A DNA stretch of 14,499 bases from an uncultured Haemophilus sp. (GCF_905207935.1 NZ_CAJLNI010000042.1:1-14499); one strand, 5' to 3'. Counted from the stretch's first letter, positions 1 to 7,578 are shown. Translations and numbers: made by a program. Notes: generated by a model not told the origin, from the letters alone.

Positions 1-2
1 AT

Positions 3-302
3 GTATTAGCACTTGGTGCGTTGCTCTTCTTCTTACTTGCAACAAACTTAGGGATTGCCGGTTTAGTGCCAAAATATATGGCGACTTTCTTCCCTGCTGA
101 AATGCGAAGCACAGGTATTGGTTTCATCTATAACTTTGCCGCAATCGGCGGTGGGGTGTCTCCAGTGATTGCCGCCGCACTTAGCGAAAGAGTAGGACTT
201 GGTTCAGCTCTTGTGTATGTGACCTTATTCTGGACAATTGTCCTTGTTGCTCTCGTTGGATTAAGATTGCCAGAACGTATTCAAGCTCGTATGCAACAAT
301 AA
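3..302 (+). CDS. MFS transporter, C-terminal part (partial at left edge)
   Basis: This is the last 99 codons of an inner-membrane major facilitator superfamily transporter whose start lies left of the window; the reading frame is open from base 3. It holds the last two or three transmembrane helices: one around residues 1-18 (ALLFFLLATNLGIAGLVP), one around 47-60 and one around 70-86. Between them is the loop FFPAEMRSTGIGFIYN, the pattern seen before transmembrane helix 11 in the metabolite:H+ symporter and related branches (known examples include organic-acid, aromatic-acid and sialic-acid carriers). The hydrophilic tail LPERIQARMQQ is the usual cytoplasmic end. The substrate cannot be told from this part. 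The gene ends 18 bases before an uptake-signal hairpin shared with the convergent gene at 348-1880. Confidence 0.8.
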   Translation, partial: VLALGALLFFLLATNLGIAGLVPKYMATFFPAEMRSTGIGFIYNFAAIGGGVSPVIAAALSERVGLGSALVYVTLFWTIVLVALVGLRLPERIQARMQQ

Positions 303-320
303 AAAACGAAAGCAAAACAG

Positions 321-340
321 ACCGCACTTTTAGGTGCGGT
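321..340. terminator. Bidirectional terminator built from uptake-signal dyad
   Basis: A 7-bp perfect stem ACCGCAC / GTGCGGT encloses a 6-base loop (TTTTAG). It lies between two convergent genes, with T-rich sequence on the right for the + strand (TTGTTGTTTATTT) and A-rich sequence on the left for the - strand. Bases 321-329 are one exact uptake signal (ACCGCACTT); the other arm (AGGTGCGGT, 332-340) has one mismatch. Inverted uptake-signal pairs as terminators are well known in Haemophilus. Confidence 0.75.
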
Positions 341-347
341 TTGTTGT

Positions 348-1880
348 TTATTTAGAAGCGAATTGTTTGATGGCTTTAATAACATCCTCAATGACGGTTG
401 GCCAATATAGAGGAGCGCGTTGGTGAAAAGCTTTTATGGATGGATACCACAGATTATTTTCTTTAAACCCCCAACGCCAATCTTTGATAAATGCGAGCAT
501 TAAAAAAGTGGGAATATTCATCGCGCCAGCTAAATGTGCAATAGAAGTATCCACTGTCACCACGAGATCTAAGTTTGCTATCGCTGCCGCAGTATCACTA
601 AAATTTTGACAAGTTGGTCCAATAAGCGGTATTTGATAATGCGCCATAAGACTTTGCTCAGCTTCGTTGAGATCTTTTTGTAGGCAGAACCAATGATGAG
701 ATGTTTTGGATAATAACGATTCAACTTGTGTTAAATCATGAATTGAACGATGGATATCGTTTTCGTGCTCTGAGGAGCCTCGCCATGCTAATCCAATCTT
801 TAATCCTTCAGTTTTATTTATATGCTGAGCCATTTTGTCAATAAGTGCGGGATCTGCAAATAAATAAGGTATGCGTTTAGGTAGCGTATCAAATGGTTCT
901 GTTACATGAGCTAAAATTGAATGAGGATAAACCCAATAATCAAACTCAATATGCTGGTTATGCCATTCGTCAGAACTTATTACGATATCAATATCGGGAT
1001 GAGATTTGATGATATCCACAATGGGTGGTTGGACGATAAAAATTAATTGTTTAGGCTGTTGGTTTTTGAGATAGTGAGCCAATTGCGAGAACATAATTTC
1101 ATCACCCAAGCCAAATTCACTCCATACAACCAAACGTTGATCAATTAGAGGTTCGCCTTTCCATTGTTTATCTAATATTTCTAAGGAAGGATGAATTCTA
1201 CTACGCAAGGAGTGCTTATTGTAGAGAATAAATTCTCGTTGATAAAATCCTCGATGATAATCTCCCGCACTTAATCTTTGTAGAGTGCTGAAATAATGTA
1301 TATTAGCTTTAGGAGCGCGAAAAAAATAATTATTCCAAGCGCTTAAAGCGGCGTCGGTCAACTCTTGTGTATTATAAATTTGGGTGCGAGTATAGGCAGC
1401 TAAATCATCATAAGGATAGCTTTGCTCTAATTGGTTAAGTGCGTTTTGTACTCGGTAATCCGTAATTGGATGATTGAGCAGTTGATGGCTGAGATTTTGT
1501 TTAAGACTTTCTTGATCAGCAAGCGCTCTTTTACGCAAAAACCAAACGTGGGATTTCTCTGATATAGGTTGGTACTCAAATATCATCTCTAAGTTGTCAG
1601 CAAGTATTTGTGGATGACAATACTCAATGGCTTCTAAAATTAGATATCCTCCAGTTTTTAATGTTGCCCCCCAACAAAGCAAGCTATCAGTATTGTAGGA
1701 TAAGCTACTATCAACAAGAATGGCATCGACAGAGGCTTCTTTGACGAGGTTAAGTCGATCCCGTGAACCCATGGATTTATCCCAAGTATTGAGATCGTAT
1801 AAAGCAAGGAAATCTGGGTTAAAATTATTAAGGAAATCTTTATCACAAAGCTGAATTGCTACACCCTTATTTTCGTGCAT
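348..1880 (-). CDS. Glycosyltransferase family 9-like protein with N-terminal extension
   Basis: A 510-residue cytoplasmic protein with no signal peptide. The C-terminal half matches glycosyltransferase family 9-like (heptosyltransferase-fold) domains often found after TPR repeats: WSEFGLGDEIMF at 253-264 (the Rossmann entry loop), GLAWRGS at 363-369 followed by RSI at 378-380, the LQ pair at 400-401, DTAAAIANLDLV at 429-440, VDTSIAHLAGA at 443-453, and the end motif DWRW...WYPS at 467-481. Residues 204-241 (LSAGDYHRGF ... W) look like the last TPR-like helix pair that normally precedes this domain. Residues 40-118 resemble the second half of a class I methyltransferase fold, but no glycine-rich SAM loop is seen. 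A role in transferring a sugar to a surface glycan or protein is inferred; acceptor and donor are unknown. The start is supported by GGAG 7 bases before ATG and a perfect -10 box at 1918-1923. Confidence 0.8.
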   Translation of the reverse strand: MHENKGVAIQLCDKDFLNNFNPDFLALYDLNTWDKSMGSRDRLNLVKEASVDAILVDSSLSYNTDSLLCWGATLKTGGYLILEAIEYCHPQILADNLEMIFEYQPISEKSHVWFLRKRALADQESLKQNLSHQLLNHPITDYRVQNALNQLEQSYPYDDLAAYTRTQIYNTQELTDAALSAWNNYFFRAPKANIHYFSTLQRLSAGDYHRGFYQREFILYNKHSLRSRIHPSLEILDKQWKGEPLIDQRLVVWSEFGLGDEIMFSQLAHYLKNQQPKQLIFIVQPPIVDIIKSHPDIDIVISSDEWHNQHIEFDYWVYPHSILAHVTEPFDTLPKRIPYLFADPALIDKMAQHINKTEGLKIGLAWRGSSEHENDIHRSIHDLTQVESLLSKTSHHWFCLQKDLNEAEQSLMAHYQIPLIGPTCQNFSDTAAAIANLDLVVTVDTSIAHLAGAMNIPTFLMLAFIKDWRWGFKENNLWYPSIKAFHQRAPLYWPTVIEDVIKAIKQFASK

Positions 1881-1917
1881 TCATATTCTCCATCTCATTT
1901 AATTCTTGTTTTTAAAA

Positions 1918-1923
1918 ATTATA
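1918..1923 (-). promoter_or_regulatory. -10 box (TATAAT) of the glycosyltransferase-like gene
   Basis: On the - strand a perfect TATAAT lies 38 bases before the ATG at 1880, giving a leader of roughly 30 bases. No good -35 box is present at 16-18 bases upstream, so this is a tentative promoter based on the -10 alone. Confidence 0.4.
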
Positions 1924-1991
1924 CTCGAAATCAGCGAGAAATGCTTTTGAGGCGATTTGTAGAAAGGAAATTTATTATTTAAGAAAAATAG

Positions 1992-2007
1992 TTTGAAGCG
2001 TGTCACA
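1992..2007. promoter_or_regulatory. Candidate CRP-binding site upstream of the SLC13 gene
   Basis: TTTGA-N6-TCACA matches the CRP core TGTGA-N6-TCACA at 9 of 10 positions and is followed by AAATT, in keeping with the AT-rich flanks of such sites. Its centre (1999.5) would lie near -61 relative to the start point predicted from the promoter at 2025-2053, the usual class I activation position. The binding itself is inferred. Confidence 0.5.
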
Positions 2008-2024
2008 AATTTGTTAAAAATATG

Positions 2025-2053
2025 TTTCAATTTTTTCGGTTAAATGCTAATTA
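2025..2053 (+). promoter_or_regulatory. Candidate sigma-70 promoter of the SLC13 gene
   Basis: A weak -35 TTTCAA (2025-2030) is separated by 17 bases from TAATTA (2048-2053), which is preceded by TG at 2045-2046 (extended -10). The expected start point is near 2061, giving a leader of about 27 bases that keeps the Shine-Dalgarno sequence. The weak -35 fits a promoter that needs CRP, but the assignment is by eye. Confidence 0.35.
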
Positions 2054-2087
2054 ATAATCTCCCCTATCGTTTTATAGGAGATTGTAT

Positions 2088-3473
2088 ATGCAAACTCAAC
2101 AAACCTTTCTCTCTAAATATAAAAGTCTCATTATTCTTGCCTTAGACTTTGTCTTCATGTTGGTGTTAATCAAAATACTGCCGTTTTCTGCTCAAGAGAA
2201 TCGCGGGCTAGCCTTGCTGATTTTTATTGGTATTTTATGGTTAACGGAAGCCTTTAATATTACCGTGACATCCCTTATGGTGCCTGTTGTGGCCATTGGA
2301 TTAGGTTTGATTAATACACAAAAAGCGCTTGCACCATTCTCTACCCCAATTATTTATATGTTCTTTGGCGGATTTGTGGTGGCTGCGGTGTTACAAATTC
2401 AGAATCTAGATAAGATTATTGCGAATTACATTATCCGTTTAGCCAAAGGAAACTTAAAACTTTCTATCACCTATCTGTTTACTGCAACTACATTTCTTTC
2501 TATGTGGATTAACAACACCGCCGTAGCAGCGATGATGTTGCCGCTTACGATGGGGATGTTAAAAGGTATCAATGCTGAAAAAAATCATCGGTTGTACGCC
2601 TTCGTGTTATTAGGCATGGCATTTAGTGCAAGTATTGGTGGTATTGGTACCTTAGTGGGAAGTGCGCCGAATGCGATTTTGGCATCTCAAATTCCAGTGA
2701 CTTTCACGGAATGGCTAGGTTATGGTTTCCCAGTGATGGTATTGCTTGTACCTTCAATGATTTTTTCTTTATGGGTGATTTTACGTCCAGACTTTTCTGT
2801 GGAATTTAATCCATCGCTTGAGAAAGTTAGTTTTAACCGAAAAAATATCATTACCTTACTGATCTTTATCGGCATGGCGATTATGCTGCTTTTCAGTTCT
2901 CTTCTAAATCCATGGATTAGCTCTCTTCTTGAATTGCCGAAAAAAATCGAAAACTTTGATACGGTGATTGCGCTATGCGTTGTGATCTTTATTTGTGTTT
3001 CAGGTGTCGCGAGTTGGAAAGAAATTCAAGAGCGTGTTGAATGGGGCGTGCTCGTTTTATTCGGTGGTGGTTTAACACTCAGTATCGTGATGAAAGATTC
3101 TGGCGCCAGTAAGATTATGGCGGATAGTATCGTTCAGTTTGTACAAACCAAACCACTTTGGGTGCTTTGTTTTGTGATAACCGCATTTATTATTTTCTTA
3201 ACAGAATTCACATCGAATACCGCCAGTGCTGCATTGATTATGCCAATTGTGATTTCAGTGGCGCAATCCATGAATTTACCACCTATCGCTTTAGCCGCAA
3301 TTATCGCTTGTGGGGCAAGTTGTGCATTTATGTTGCCAATCGCTACACCGCCTAATGCTATCGTGTTTGCAACAGGAAATGTGAAACAACTCGATATGGC
3401 CAAAGTCGGTTTGATTTTAAACCTATTCTGTATCGCCATCATCGGCAGCATGACTTATTTTGTTTGGTTGTAA
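2088..3473 (+). CDS. SLC13/DASS family anion:cation symporter
   Basis: A 461-residue inner-membrane transporter of the divalent anion:Na+ symporter family (SLC13), almost the same length as the structurally known Vibrio cholerae VcINDY (462 residues). These carriers import dicarboxylates, citrate or sulfate with Na+ or H+. The two inverted-repeat hairpin motifs that form the binding site are visible: NNT at 142-144 and SNT at 376-378. Also present are GTLVGSAPN at 187-195 and ATPPNAIVFATG at 419-430, the family's paired Na+-site loops. About eleven hydrophobic segments are present. The usual first motif is SNT, so Asn142 is a variant. The ATG at 2088 is chosen because AGGAG (2076-2080) sits 7 bases before it; a TTG at 2082 lies too close to that sequence. 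The gene is monocistronic, with a CRP-like site upstream and a terminator at 3514-3539. A C4-dicarboxylate substrate is plausible but unproven. Confidence 0.88.
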   Translation: MQTQQTFLSKYKSLIILALDFVFMLVLIKILPFSAQENRGLALLIFIGILWLTEAFNITVTSLMVPVVAIGLGLINTQKALAPFSTPIIYMFFGGFVVAAVLQIQNLDKIIANYIIRLAKGNLKLSITYLFTATTFLSMWINNTAVAAMMLPLTMGMLKGINAEKNHRLYAFVLLGMAFSASIGGIGTLVGSAPNAILASQIPVTFTEWLGYGFPVMVLLVPSMIFSLWVILRPDFSVEFNPSLEKVSFNRKNIITLLIFIGMAIMLLFSSLLNPWISSLLELPKKIENFDTVIALCVVIFICVSGVASWKEIQERVEWGVLVLFGGGLTLSIVMKDSGASKIMADSIVQFVQTKPLWVLCFVITAFIIFLTEFTSNTASAALIMPIVISVAQSMNLPPIALAAIIACGASCAFMLPIATPPNAIVFATGNVKQLDMAKVGLILNLFCIAIIGSMTYFVWL

Positions 3474-3488
3474 ATGTGGTTAAAACTG

Positions 3489-3497
3489 ACCGCACTT
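3489..3497 (-). repeat. DNA uptake signal sequence
   Basis: An exact AAGTGCGGT on the - strand, 15 bases after the stop codon of the SLC13 gene and 17 bases before the terminator dyad at 3514-3539. It could pair alternatively with the right arm of that dyad. Confidence 0.85.
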
Positions 3498-3513
3498 TAT
3501 TAGCCTATAAAAG

Positions 3514-3539
3514 TAAACCGCACGTTAAAGTGCGGTTTA
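3514..3539. terminator. Bidirectional terminator between SLC13 and ABC operon
   Basis: A 10-bp perfect stem TAAACCGCAC / GTGCGGTTTA with a 6-base loop (GTTAAA). The right arm contains an exact uptake signal (3528-3536); the left arm has one mismatch to it. It lies between the 3' ends of two convergent genes (3473 and 3544), so it can end both transcripts. Confidence 0.8.
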
Positions 3540-3543
3540 TTAT

Positions 3544-4635
3544 TTATCTCGAAATAACCTCTTTTGTGAAGGCTTCCATTTCGGCTTTACGCCATGGTGT
3601 TGAGAAGAAAATAGTATCTTTCAAACCAGATTCACTATTTAGTGGACGAACACCGAATTCTTGGTTTAATTTCTGTTGTACTTCAGGTGAGGTAATCCAA
3701 TGCACGAAAACAAGTGATGCGGCTGGATTCGGTGCATTTTTTGCTATGGTTACAACATTACCACCACCAGGCATCCCAAATTTTGGTACATAGAATTTTA
3801 AACGGTCAGTAATTGCACCTTGTTTTTGCAAGCTGAACAAGTGATCTTGCCATGCAGAGACAATCACTAACTCACCATCGTTTAAACGGGTTAGACTATC
3901 AGCATTCGAAGCGGTACGGATTAGAGCATCTTTTTTACTGCTGAACCAATCCCAGGTTTTCTTCCAATTAGCAATCTGTGCTTCATCGATTTTATCGGTA
4001 CGATAATCATAATCACCATTGATGTACACTAAAGCTCGTTGAATGAAGGCATTACCAGAGCTACCACCATTTGGATCTGAATAGCCGAATTTTTTTGGAT
4101 TTTTATCAATATAGCTTTCCATGTCTGCCCAAGATTGTGGCAATTCCTCTTCTTTGATTCGCATAGGATCATAAGCTAGACCGGTTTGGTTTCCCCAATA
4201 ACCTACTGCCATATCGCCCAATTCAACACCTTGTAAGTGGTGATTTAATTTATCGAAATTTGGTAAGTTATTGAGTTTTACAAGAATGTCATTTTTCGCT
4301 ACGTTGCCTAAACGGTCAGCATTTAACACAACCACATCCATTTTGCCGGTTTCTAGATTTTTTTCAGCAATCAGTTTATTGATATTACCGTCCAAGGTGC
4401 CTTCAGGTACTTTGACTTTAATACCGTATTGATTTTCAAATTCTTTGACAAAATTACGGAATTGCGGCTGCAAATACCAAACGCTAACTGTCAATTTTCC
4501 TTCTTTTTTAGCGAGTTCTTCGATTTCACTCCAAGATTTACCACTTAAGTCTGTGGAAGCTGAGGCGAAAGTACTGACAGCCAAGGCGGCAGCGGTAAGA
4601 CCAATGGATAGAAGTTTACGGATATTTTTTTGCAT
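3544..4635 (-). CDS. ABC transporter periplasmic substrate-binding protein
   Basis: A 363-residue exported protein with a clear signal peptide: basic start MQKNIRK, hydrophobic core, and an ASA site at 24-26 for cleavage after residue 26. The mature part is a type 2 periplasmic binding protein of the family 1/6 group: AKKEGKLTV at 42-50, the hinge region TGLAYDP at 151-157, LNDGELVIVSAWQD at 251-264 and GMPGGGNVVTIAKNAPNP at 287-304. The last two resemble the COG4134 (YnjB) type more than the polyamine binder PotD, but this is recognition by eye. It captures a solute for the two permeases encoded just upstream. It is the last gene of the operon, 19 bases after the preceding gene, with AAGGAG 7 bases before its ATG. 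The substrate is not identifiable; polyamine, phosphorylated sugar, phosphonate, thiamine-like and iron ligands are all bound by relatives. Confidence 0.85.
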   Translation of the reverse strand: MQKNIRKLLSIGLTAAALAVSTFASASTDLSGKSWSEIEELAKKEGKLTVSVWYLQPQFRNFVKEFENQYGIKVKVPEGTLDGNINKLIAEKNLETGKMDVVVLNADRLGNVAKNDILVKLNNLPNFDKLNHHLQGVELGDMAVGYWGNQTGLAYDPMRIKEEELPQSWADMESYIDKNPKKFGYSDPNGGSSGNAFIQRALVYINGDYDYRTDKIDEAQIANWKKTWDWFSSKKDALIRTASNADSLTRLNDGELVIVSAWQDHLFSLQKQGAITDRLKFYVPKFGMPGGGNVVTIAKNAPNPAASLVFVHWITSPEVQQKLNQEFGVRPLNSESGLKDTIFFSTPWRKAEMEAFTKEVISR

Positions 4636-4654
4636 AAGATGCTCCTTGTGAAAA

Positions 4655-5506
4655 TTATGCTTTTCCTGTGGATTGAGAGAGATAATTCCCTTTCAACAAT
4701 TTTTCGATAATCATCATCAAAATAATGTTTGGTACCAACAAAATAATCGATACAACGGCCGCATTCGGACGAATAAAAGAATAACCGAGGAAAGAATATA
4801 AAATGGTTGGCACGGTAATAAAGTCTGGTGAGCCGATAACGAAAGCGATAGCAAACTCTTCAATACTTTTCACTAAACAGAAGATAATTGATGCTAAAAA
4901 ACTAGGTTTTAACATCGGCATATATACGTCTTTGAAAACGGTAAATTTAGATGCACCTAAGTCACGGCTAGCATCAATGAGGTCTTGCGGCACAGAAGAA
5001 AAGCCCGCGGATAAAATCCGAATAGCATAAGGTAACGTGAGTACAACATGCCCAATAACAATGCCGATGAATGGATTATTAATATTTAAATCCAATAACA
5101 TACGGCTAAAGAATAGGGCAATAATCATGCCTGGAATAACCAATGGAATCAGTGTTAATAATTCTGCTAATTTTTTACCTCTAAACTCCATTCGTCCAAA
5201 TGCATAAGCTGTTGGGAGAGAGAGTAAAATAGTGATCAGAGAAACCGTAGGCGCAATGGTATAGCTATTAAACATTGCTTCAGGTAAAGACGTGGTTTCC
5301 CATACAATTTTCCAACGCTCGAAAGATAGTGATTGAGGGAAAATATCTGGATAACTCCATGGTTTAGCGGGATCTACCAATGACCATAAACCAGCCATTA
5401 AAAAGGGTAGGAACAACCAAATAAAATTAGCAAGAATAAAGAAAGTTAAGGAAATACGTGCGATTAATCGACCATTTTTCGTTGTGATTTGTACGGAACT
5501 ACTCAT
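4655..5506 (-). CDS. ABC transporter permease, PotC-like
   Basis: A 283-residue inner-membrane protein with about six transmembrane helices and the permease loop that docks onto the ATPase: the EAA-type motif at 178-199 (DASRDLG ... PML). The segment EEFAIAFVIG (216-225) occupies the same place as the acidic/hydrophobic segment in PotC-type permeases. It pairs with the 289-residue permease to form the channel. Its ATG overlaps the stop of that upstream gene by four bases (ATGA, 5503-5506), so translation is probably coupled. The family is binding-protein-dependent transport component, polyamine/iron/phosphonate branch. Confidence 0.88.
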   Translation of the reverse strand: MSSSVQITTKNGRLIARISLTFFILANFIWLFLPFLMAGLWSLVDPAKPWSYPDIFPQSLSFERWKIVWETTSLPEAMFNSYTIAPTVSLITILLSLPTAYAFGRMEFRGKKLAELLTLIPLVIPGMIIALFFSRMLLDLNINNPFIGIVIGHVVLTLPYAIRILSAGFSSVPQDLIDASRDLGASKFTVFKDVYMPMLKPSFLASIIFCLVKSIEEFAIAFVIGSPDFITVPTILYSFLGYSFIRPNAAVVSIILLVPNIILMMIIEKLLKGNYLSQSTGKA

Positions 5507-6372
5507 TTGACTTCTCCACGTTTGACAGCTAATGGTTTAATCAATAATGACACTAGGATGGTGAAGAAGGCAGAGGTCAACATAATAGTTAATGCCATGA
5601 CCGCACTTTGATTCCACTCTTCAAATTCATAGGCGGACATTTGCATTAAACGTGCTAAAGAATAGGTACTACGAGGACCTGCAATACTATAAAAGGCGAA
5701 ATCACCGAGTGCGCCGATAAATATTAAAATAAAGGAAACTTGTACCGCACCTAAGGTTAGTGGGAAGATCACATAACGAAAACGTTGCCAAGGACTCGAA
5801 CCTAAATTAGCTGCCGCATCTAATAAATCAGTTTTCAGTGAATTGACCGCTCCACCAATAAGAATTAAAGCAAAGGGAATGTTTTTCCACATTTGTAAAA
5901 TCACTACCCCCCAACCAAATTCATCATTTTGTAAGGTTTTTGGTTCGTCCCAAATGCCTAAATAAACGAATACCTCATTAAGAATGCCGTGGTAAGAGAT
6001 CATATTGACGAACAAGAAGGCTGCAACTAATCCTGGTACCAACATAGGCGCCCGCAAGATGGTTATAATTGTTACCTTGGCTGGTAATTTTTTACGTAAC
6101 CACATGGCAATGGGATAAGCCACGATGATGGATAAAATCGCCCCTAATAAAGACACTTTTACGGAATAAATATACGAATTTTGGAATACAGGGCTATTTA
6201 ATACGGCTTGCCAATACTCCAAACTAAATTGGCTTTCTTCCCCGCCCATACTGTATAAACCAAGGCTTTGAGAGACTACAATGTAGAACGTGGACCCCAT
6301 TAAAAATAGGATCGTACCTAAACCACTGCATAGCAATAACCATGCTTTTACATCATTTTTGAGACTTTTCAT
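5503..6372 (-). CDS. ABC transporter permease, PotB-like
   Basis: A 289-residue inner-membrane permease, first of two in the operon. Hydrophobic segments are visible at about 10-33, 68-91, 105-126, 155-175, 208-230 and 256-278. The EAA-type ATPase-contact loop is at 185-205 (DAAANLGSSPWQRF ... FPL), with the invariant Gly191. Both ends overlap neighbours by ATGA: with the ATPase stop at 6369-6372 and with the next permease start at 5503-5506. Codons around base 5604 carry an exact DNA uptake signal (5600-5608). The order ATPase, permease, permease, binding protein is that of potABCD, but gene order alone does not give the substrate. Confidence 0.88.
   Translation of the reverse strand: MKSLKNDVKAWLLLCSGLGTILFLMGSTFYIVVSQSLGLYSMGGEESQFSLEYWQAVLNSPVFQNSYIYSVKVSLLGAILSIIVAYPIAMWLRKKLPAKVTIITILRAPMLVPGLVAAFLFVNMISYHGILNEVFVYLGIWDEPKTLQNDEFGWGVVILQMWKNIPFALILIGGAVNSLKTDLLDAAANLGSSPWQRFRYVIFPLTLGAVQVSFILIFIGALGDFAFYSIAGPRSTYSLARLMQMSAYEFEEWNQSAVMALTIMLTSAFFTILVSLLIKPLAVKRGEVK
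5600..5608 (-). repeat. DNA uptake signal sequence (inside permease gene)
   Basis: An exact AAGTGCGGT on the - strand inside the PotB-like permease reading frame, encoding part of its last transmembrane region. It is a single copy, without an inverted partner nearby. Confidence 0.85.
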
Positions 6373-7439
6373 TTTACGGACTCCAAGAATTTAATCGCAT
6401 GGCGGGGAACCGTAAAGGTGAGTTTATCGCTCAAATTCGGGCATTTTGTTAGTTGCAGACGTAATTTTTTCTCTTCATCATTACGTTTAATGACTCCTTG
6501 CACTTCCGTGATATTGCCCATAAAAGCGGTGTTGATGATATCTACTGTAATTTGGTTTTCCGCTTCCGTTTGTGCGTTTGGTAACAATTCAATGTCTTCC
6601 GGTCGAAAGCAAATATAAATTCGCTCTGATTCCGGTTTTTTCTCAGAAAATACGGTGAAATCGCCAAAAATAGAACTAACAGCATAAAGGTTGTCACCGA
6701 TGTTTTTCACATTGGCTTCTGTGATATTGGCAATGCCAATAAAATCTGCCACAAAGCGGTTTTTAGGATGATGATAAATATCTTGAGGAGAGCCAATTTG
6801 CTCAATAGCACCTTTATTTAACACAATAATTTTATCTGACATAGTTAGGGCTTCAGCCTGATCGTGAGTCACATAAATACTAGTCAAATTGTATTGTTTT
6901 GAGAGTTGCTTAATTTCAAAACGTACACTTTCGCGTAATTTGGCATCTAAGTTGGAAAGCGGTTCATCAAATAAAATTACATCTGGACGAGTGACCATGG
7001 CTCTGGCTAATGCGACACGTTGCTGTTGACCTCCAGAAAGCTCATTGGGTAATTTCAATTTATGAAATTCTAAATCCATTTGTTTCAATGCGAGATTTAA
7101 ACGCTGTTTTTGTTCTTCAATATCAATTTTACGTTGCTTTAAACCATAGCAAATATTGTGAGAAACGTTGAGGTGAGGGAAAAGGGCATAAGATTGGAAA
7201 CACATGGCTGTATTGCGTTTTTCTGGAGGAACATTGTTAACATTTTTTCCTCCGATAAGGATTTCACCTTCATCAGCCACATGAAATCCAGCGATTAATT
7301 TTAATAAGGAGGTTTTACCACAGCCACTTGGTCCTAATAAGGTGACAAACTCGCCTTCTTCGGCGGTAAAAGTAATATTATTTGCTGCGTAAAAGTCACC
7401 AAATTTTTTTGTAATATTTTTTATTTCTAACTTTGCCAT
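6369..7439 (-). CDS. ABC transporter ATPase, PotA/FbpC type
   Basis: A 356-residue cytoplasmic ATPase driving the importer encoded downstream. All motifs are present: Walker A GPSGCGKT at 36-43, Q-loop Gln82, signature LSGGQ at 134-138, Walker B VILFDEP at 154-160 with catalytic Glu159, and H-loop His192. Residues from about 235 to 352 form a C-terminal TOBE regulatory domain (ICFRPEDIELLP at 276-287). This is the architecture of polyamine/iron/phosphonate/sugar importers. A longer version could start at 7481, adding 14 residues, but that ATG has no Shine-Dalgarno sequence, while the ATG at 7439 has GAGG 8 bases before it and begins with the conserved MAKLEIKNITK. First gene of the operon; the CRP-like site at 7532-7547 lies about 100 bases upstream. 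Confidence 0.9.
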   Translation of the reverse strand: MAKLEIKNITKKFGDFYAANNITFTAEEGEFVTLLGPSGCGKTSLLKLIAGFHVADEGEILIGGKNVNNVPPEKRNTAMCFQSYALFPHLNVSHNICYGLKQRKIDIEEQKQRLNLALKQMDLEFHKLKLPNELSGGQQQRVALARAMVTRPDVILFDEPLSNLDAKLRESVRFEIKQLSKQYNLTSIYVTHDQAEALTMSDKIIVLNKGAIEQIGSPQDIYHHPKNRFVADFIGIANITEANVKNIGDNLYAVSSIFGDFTVFSEKKPESERIYICFRPEDIELLPNAQTEAENQITVDIINTAFMGNITEVQGVIKRNDEEKKLRLQLTKCPNLSDKLTFTVPRHAIKFLESVK

Positions 7440-7504
7440 TTTTACATCCTCTATTTGGCTTACAACTATAGAGGTAACCATAAAAACACTTAGTTATTTT
7501 TTCA

Positions 7505-7510
7505 ATAAAA
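7505..7510 (-). promoter_or_regulatory. Candidate -10 box of the ABC operon
   Basis: TTTTAT on the - strand (4 of 6 matches to TATAAT). If used, transcription would start near 7498, leaving a leader of about 59 bases and placing the CRP-like site centre at about -41.5, the class II position that overlaps the -35. Several other AT-rich hexamers are nearby, so this is one of a few options. Confidence 0.3.
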
Positions 7511-7531
7511 TAAAAATATTTTTCATGAATT

Positions 7532-7547
7532 TGTGATGAAGATCACG
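7532..7547. promoter_or_regulatory. Strong candidate CRP-binding site upstream of the ABC operon
   Basis: On the - strand the sequence reads CGTGATCTTCATCACA, matching the ideal CRP palindrome TGTGATCTAGATCACA at 13 of 16 positions and the two half-sites at 9 of 10. It lies between slyX and the ATPase gene, centred at 7539.5. It is the best palindromic operator seen in the window. CRP control would place this importer in the carbon- and energy-limitation regulon. Confidence 0.65.
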
Positions 7548-7578
7548 CATTTAGCTAAAAATATGGTTTTATTACATT

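Noticed and set aside
2082..2087. Earlier TTG start for the SLC13 carrier
   Set aside because: AGGAG would be one base from the TTG but is 7 bases from the ATG at 2088, the normal spacing.
3134..3451. Open frame on the - strand opposite the SLC13 gene (105 codons)
   Set aside because: It is the antisense shadow of a clear membrane-transporter frame, with no ribosome site and no recognisable family.
7440..7481. Longer ATPase start at 7481
   Set aside because: No ribosome site upstream and the extra 14 residues are not part of the usual ATPase N-terminus.
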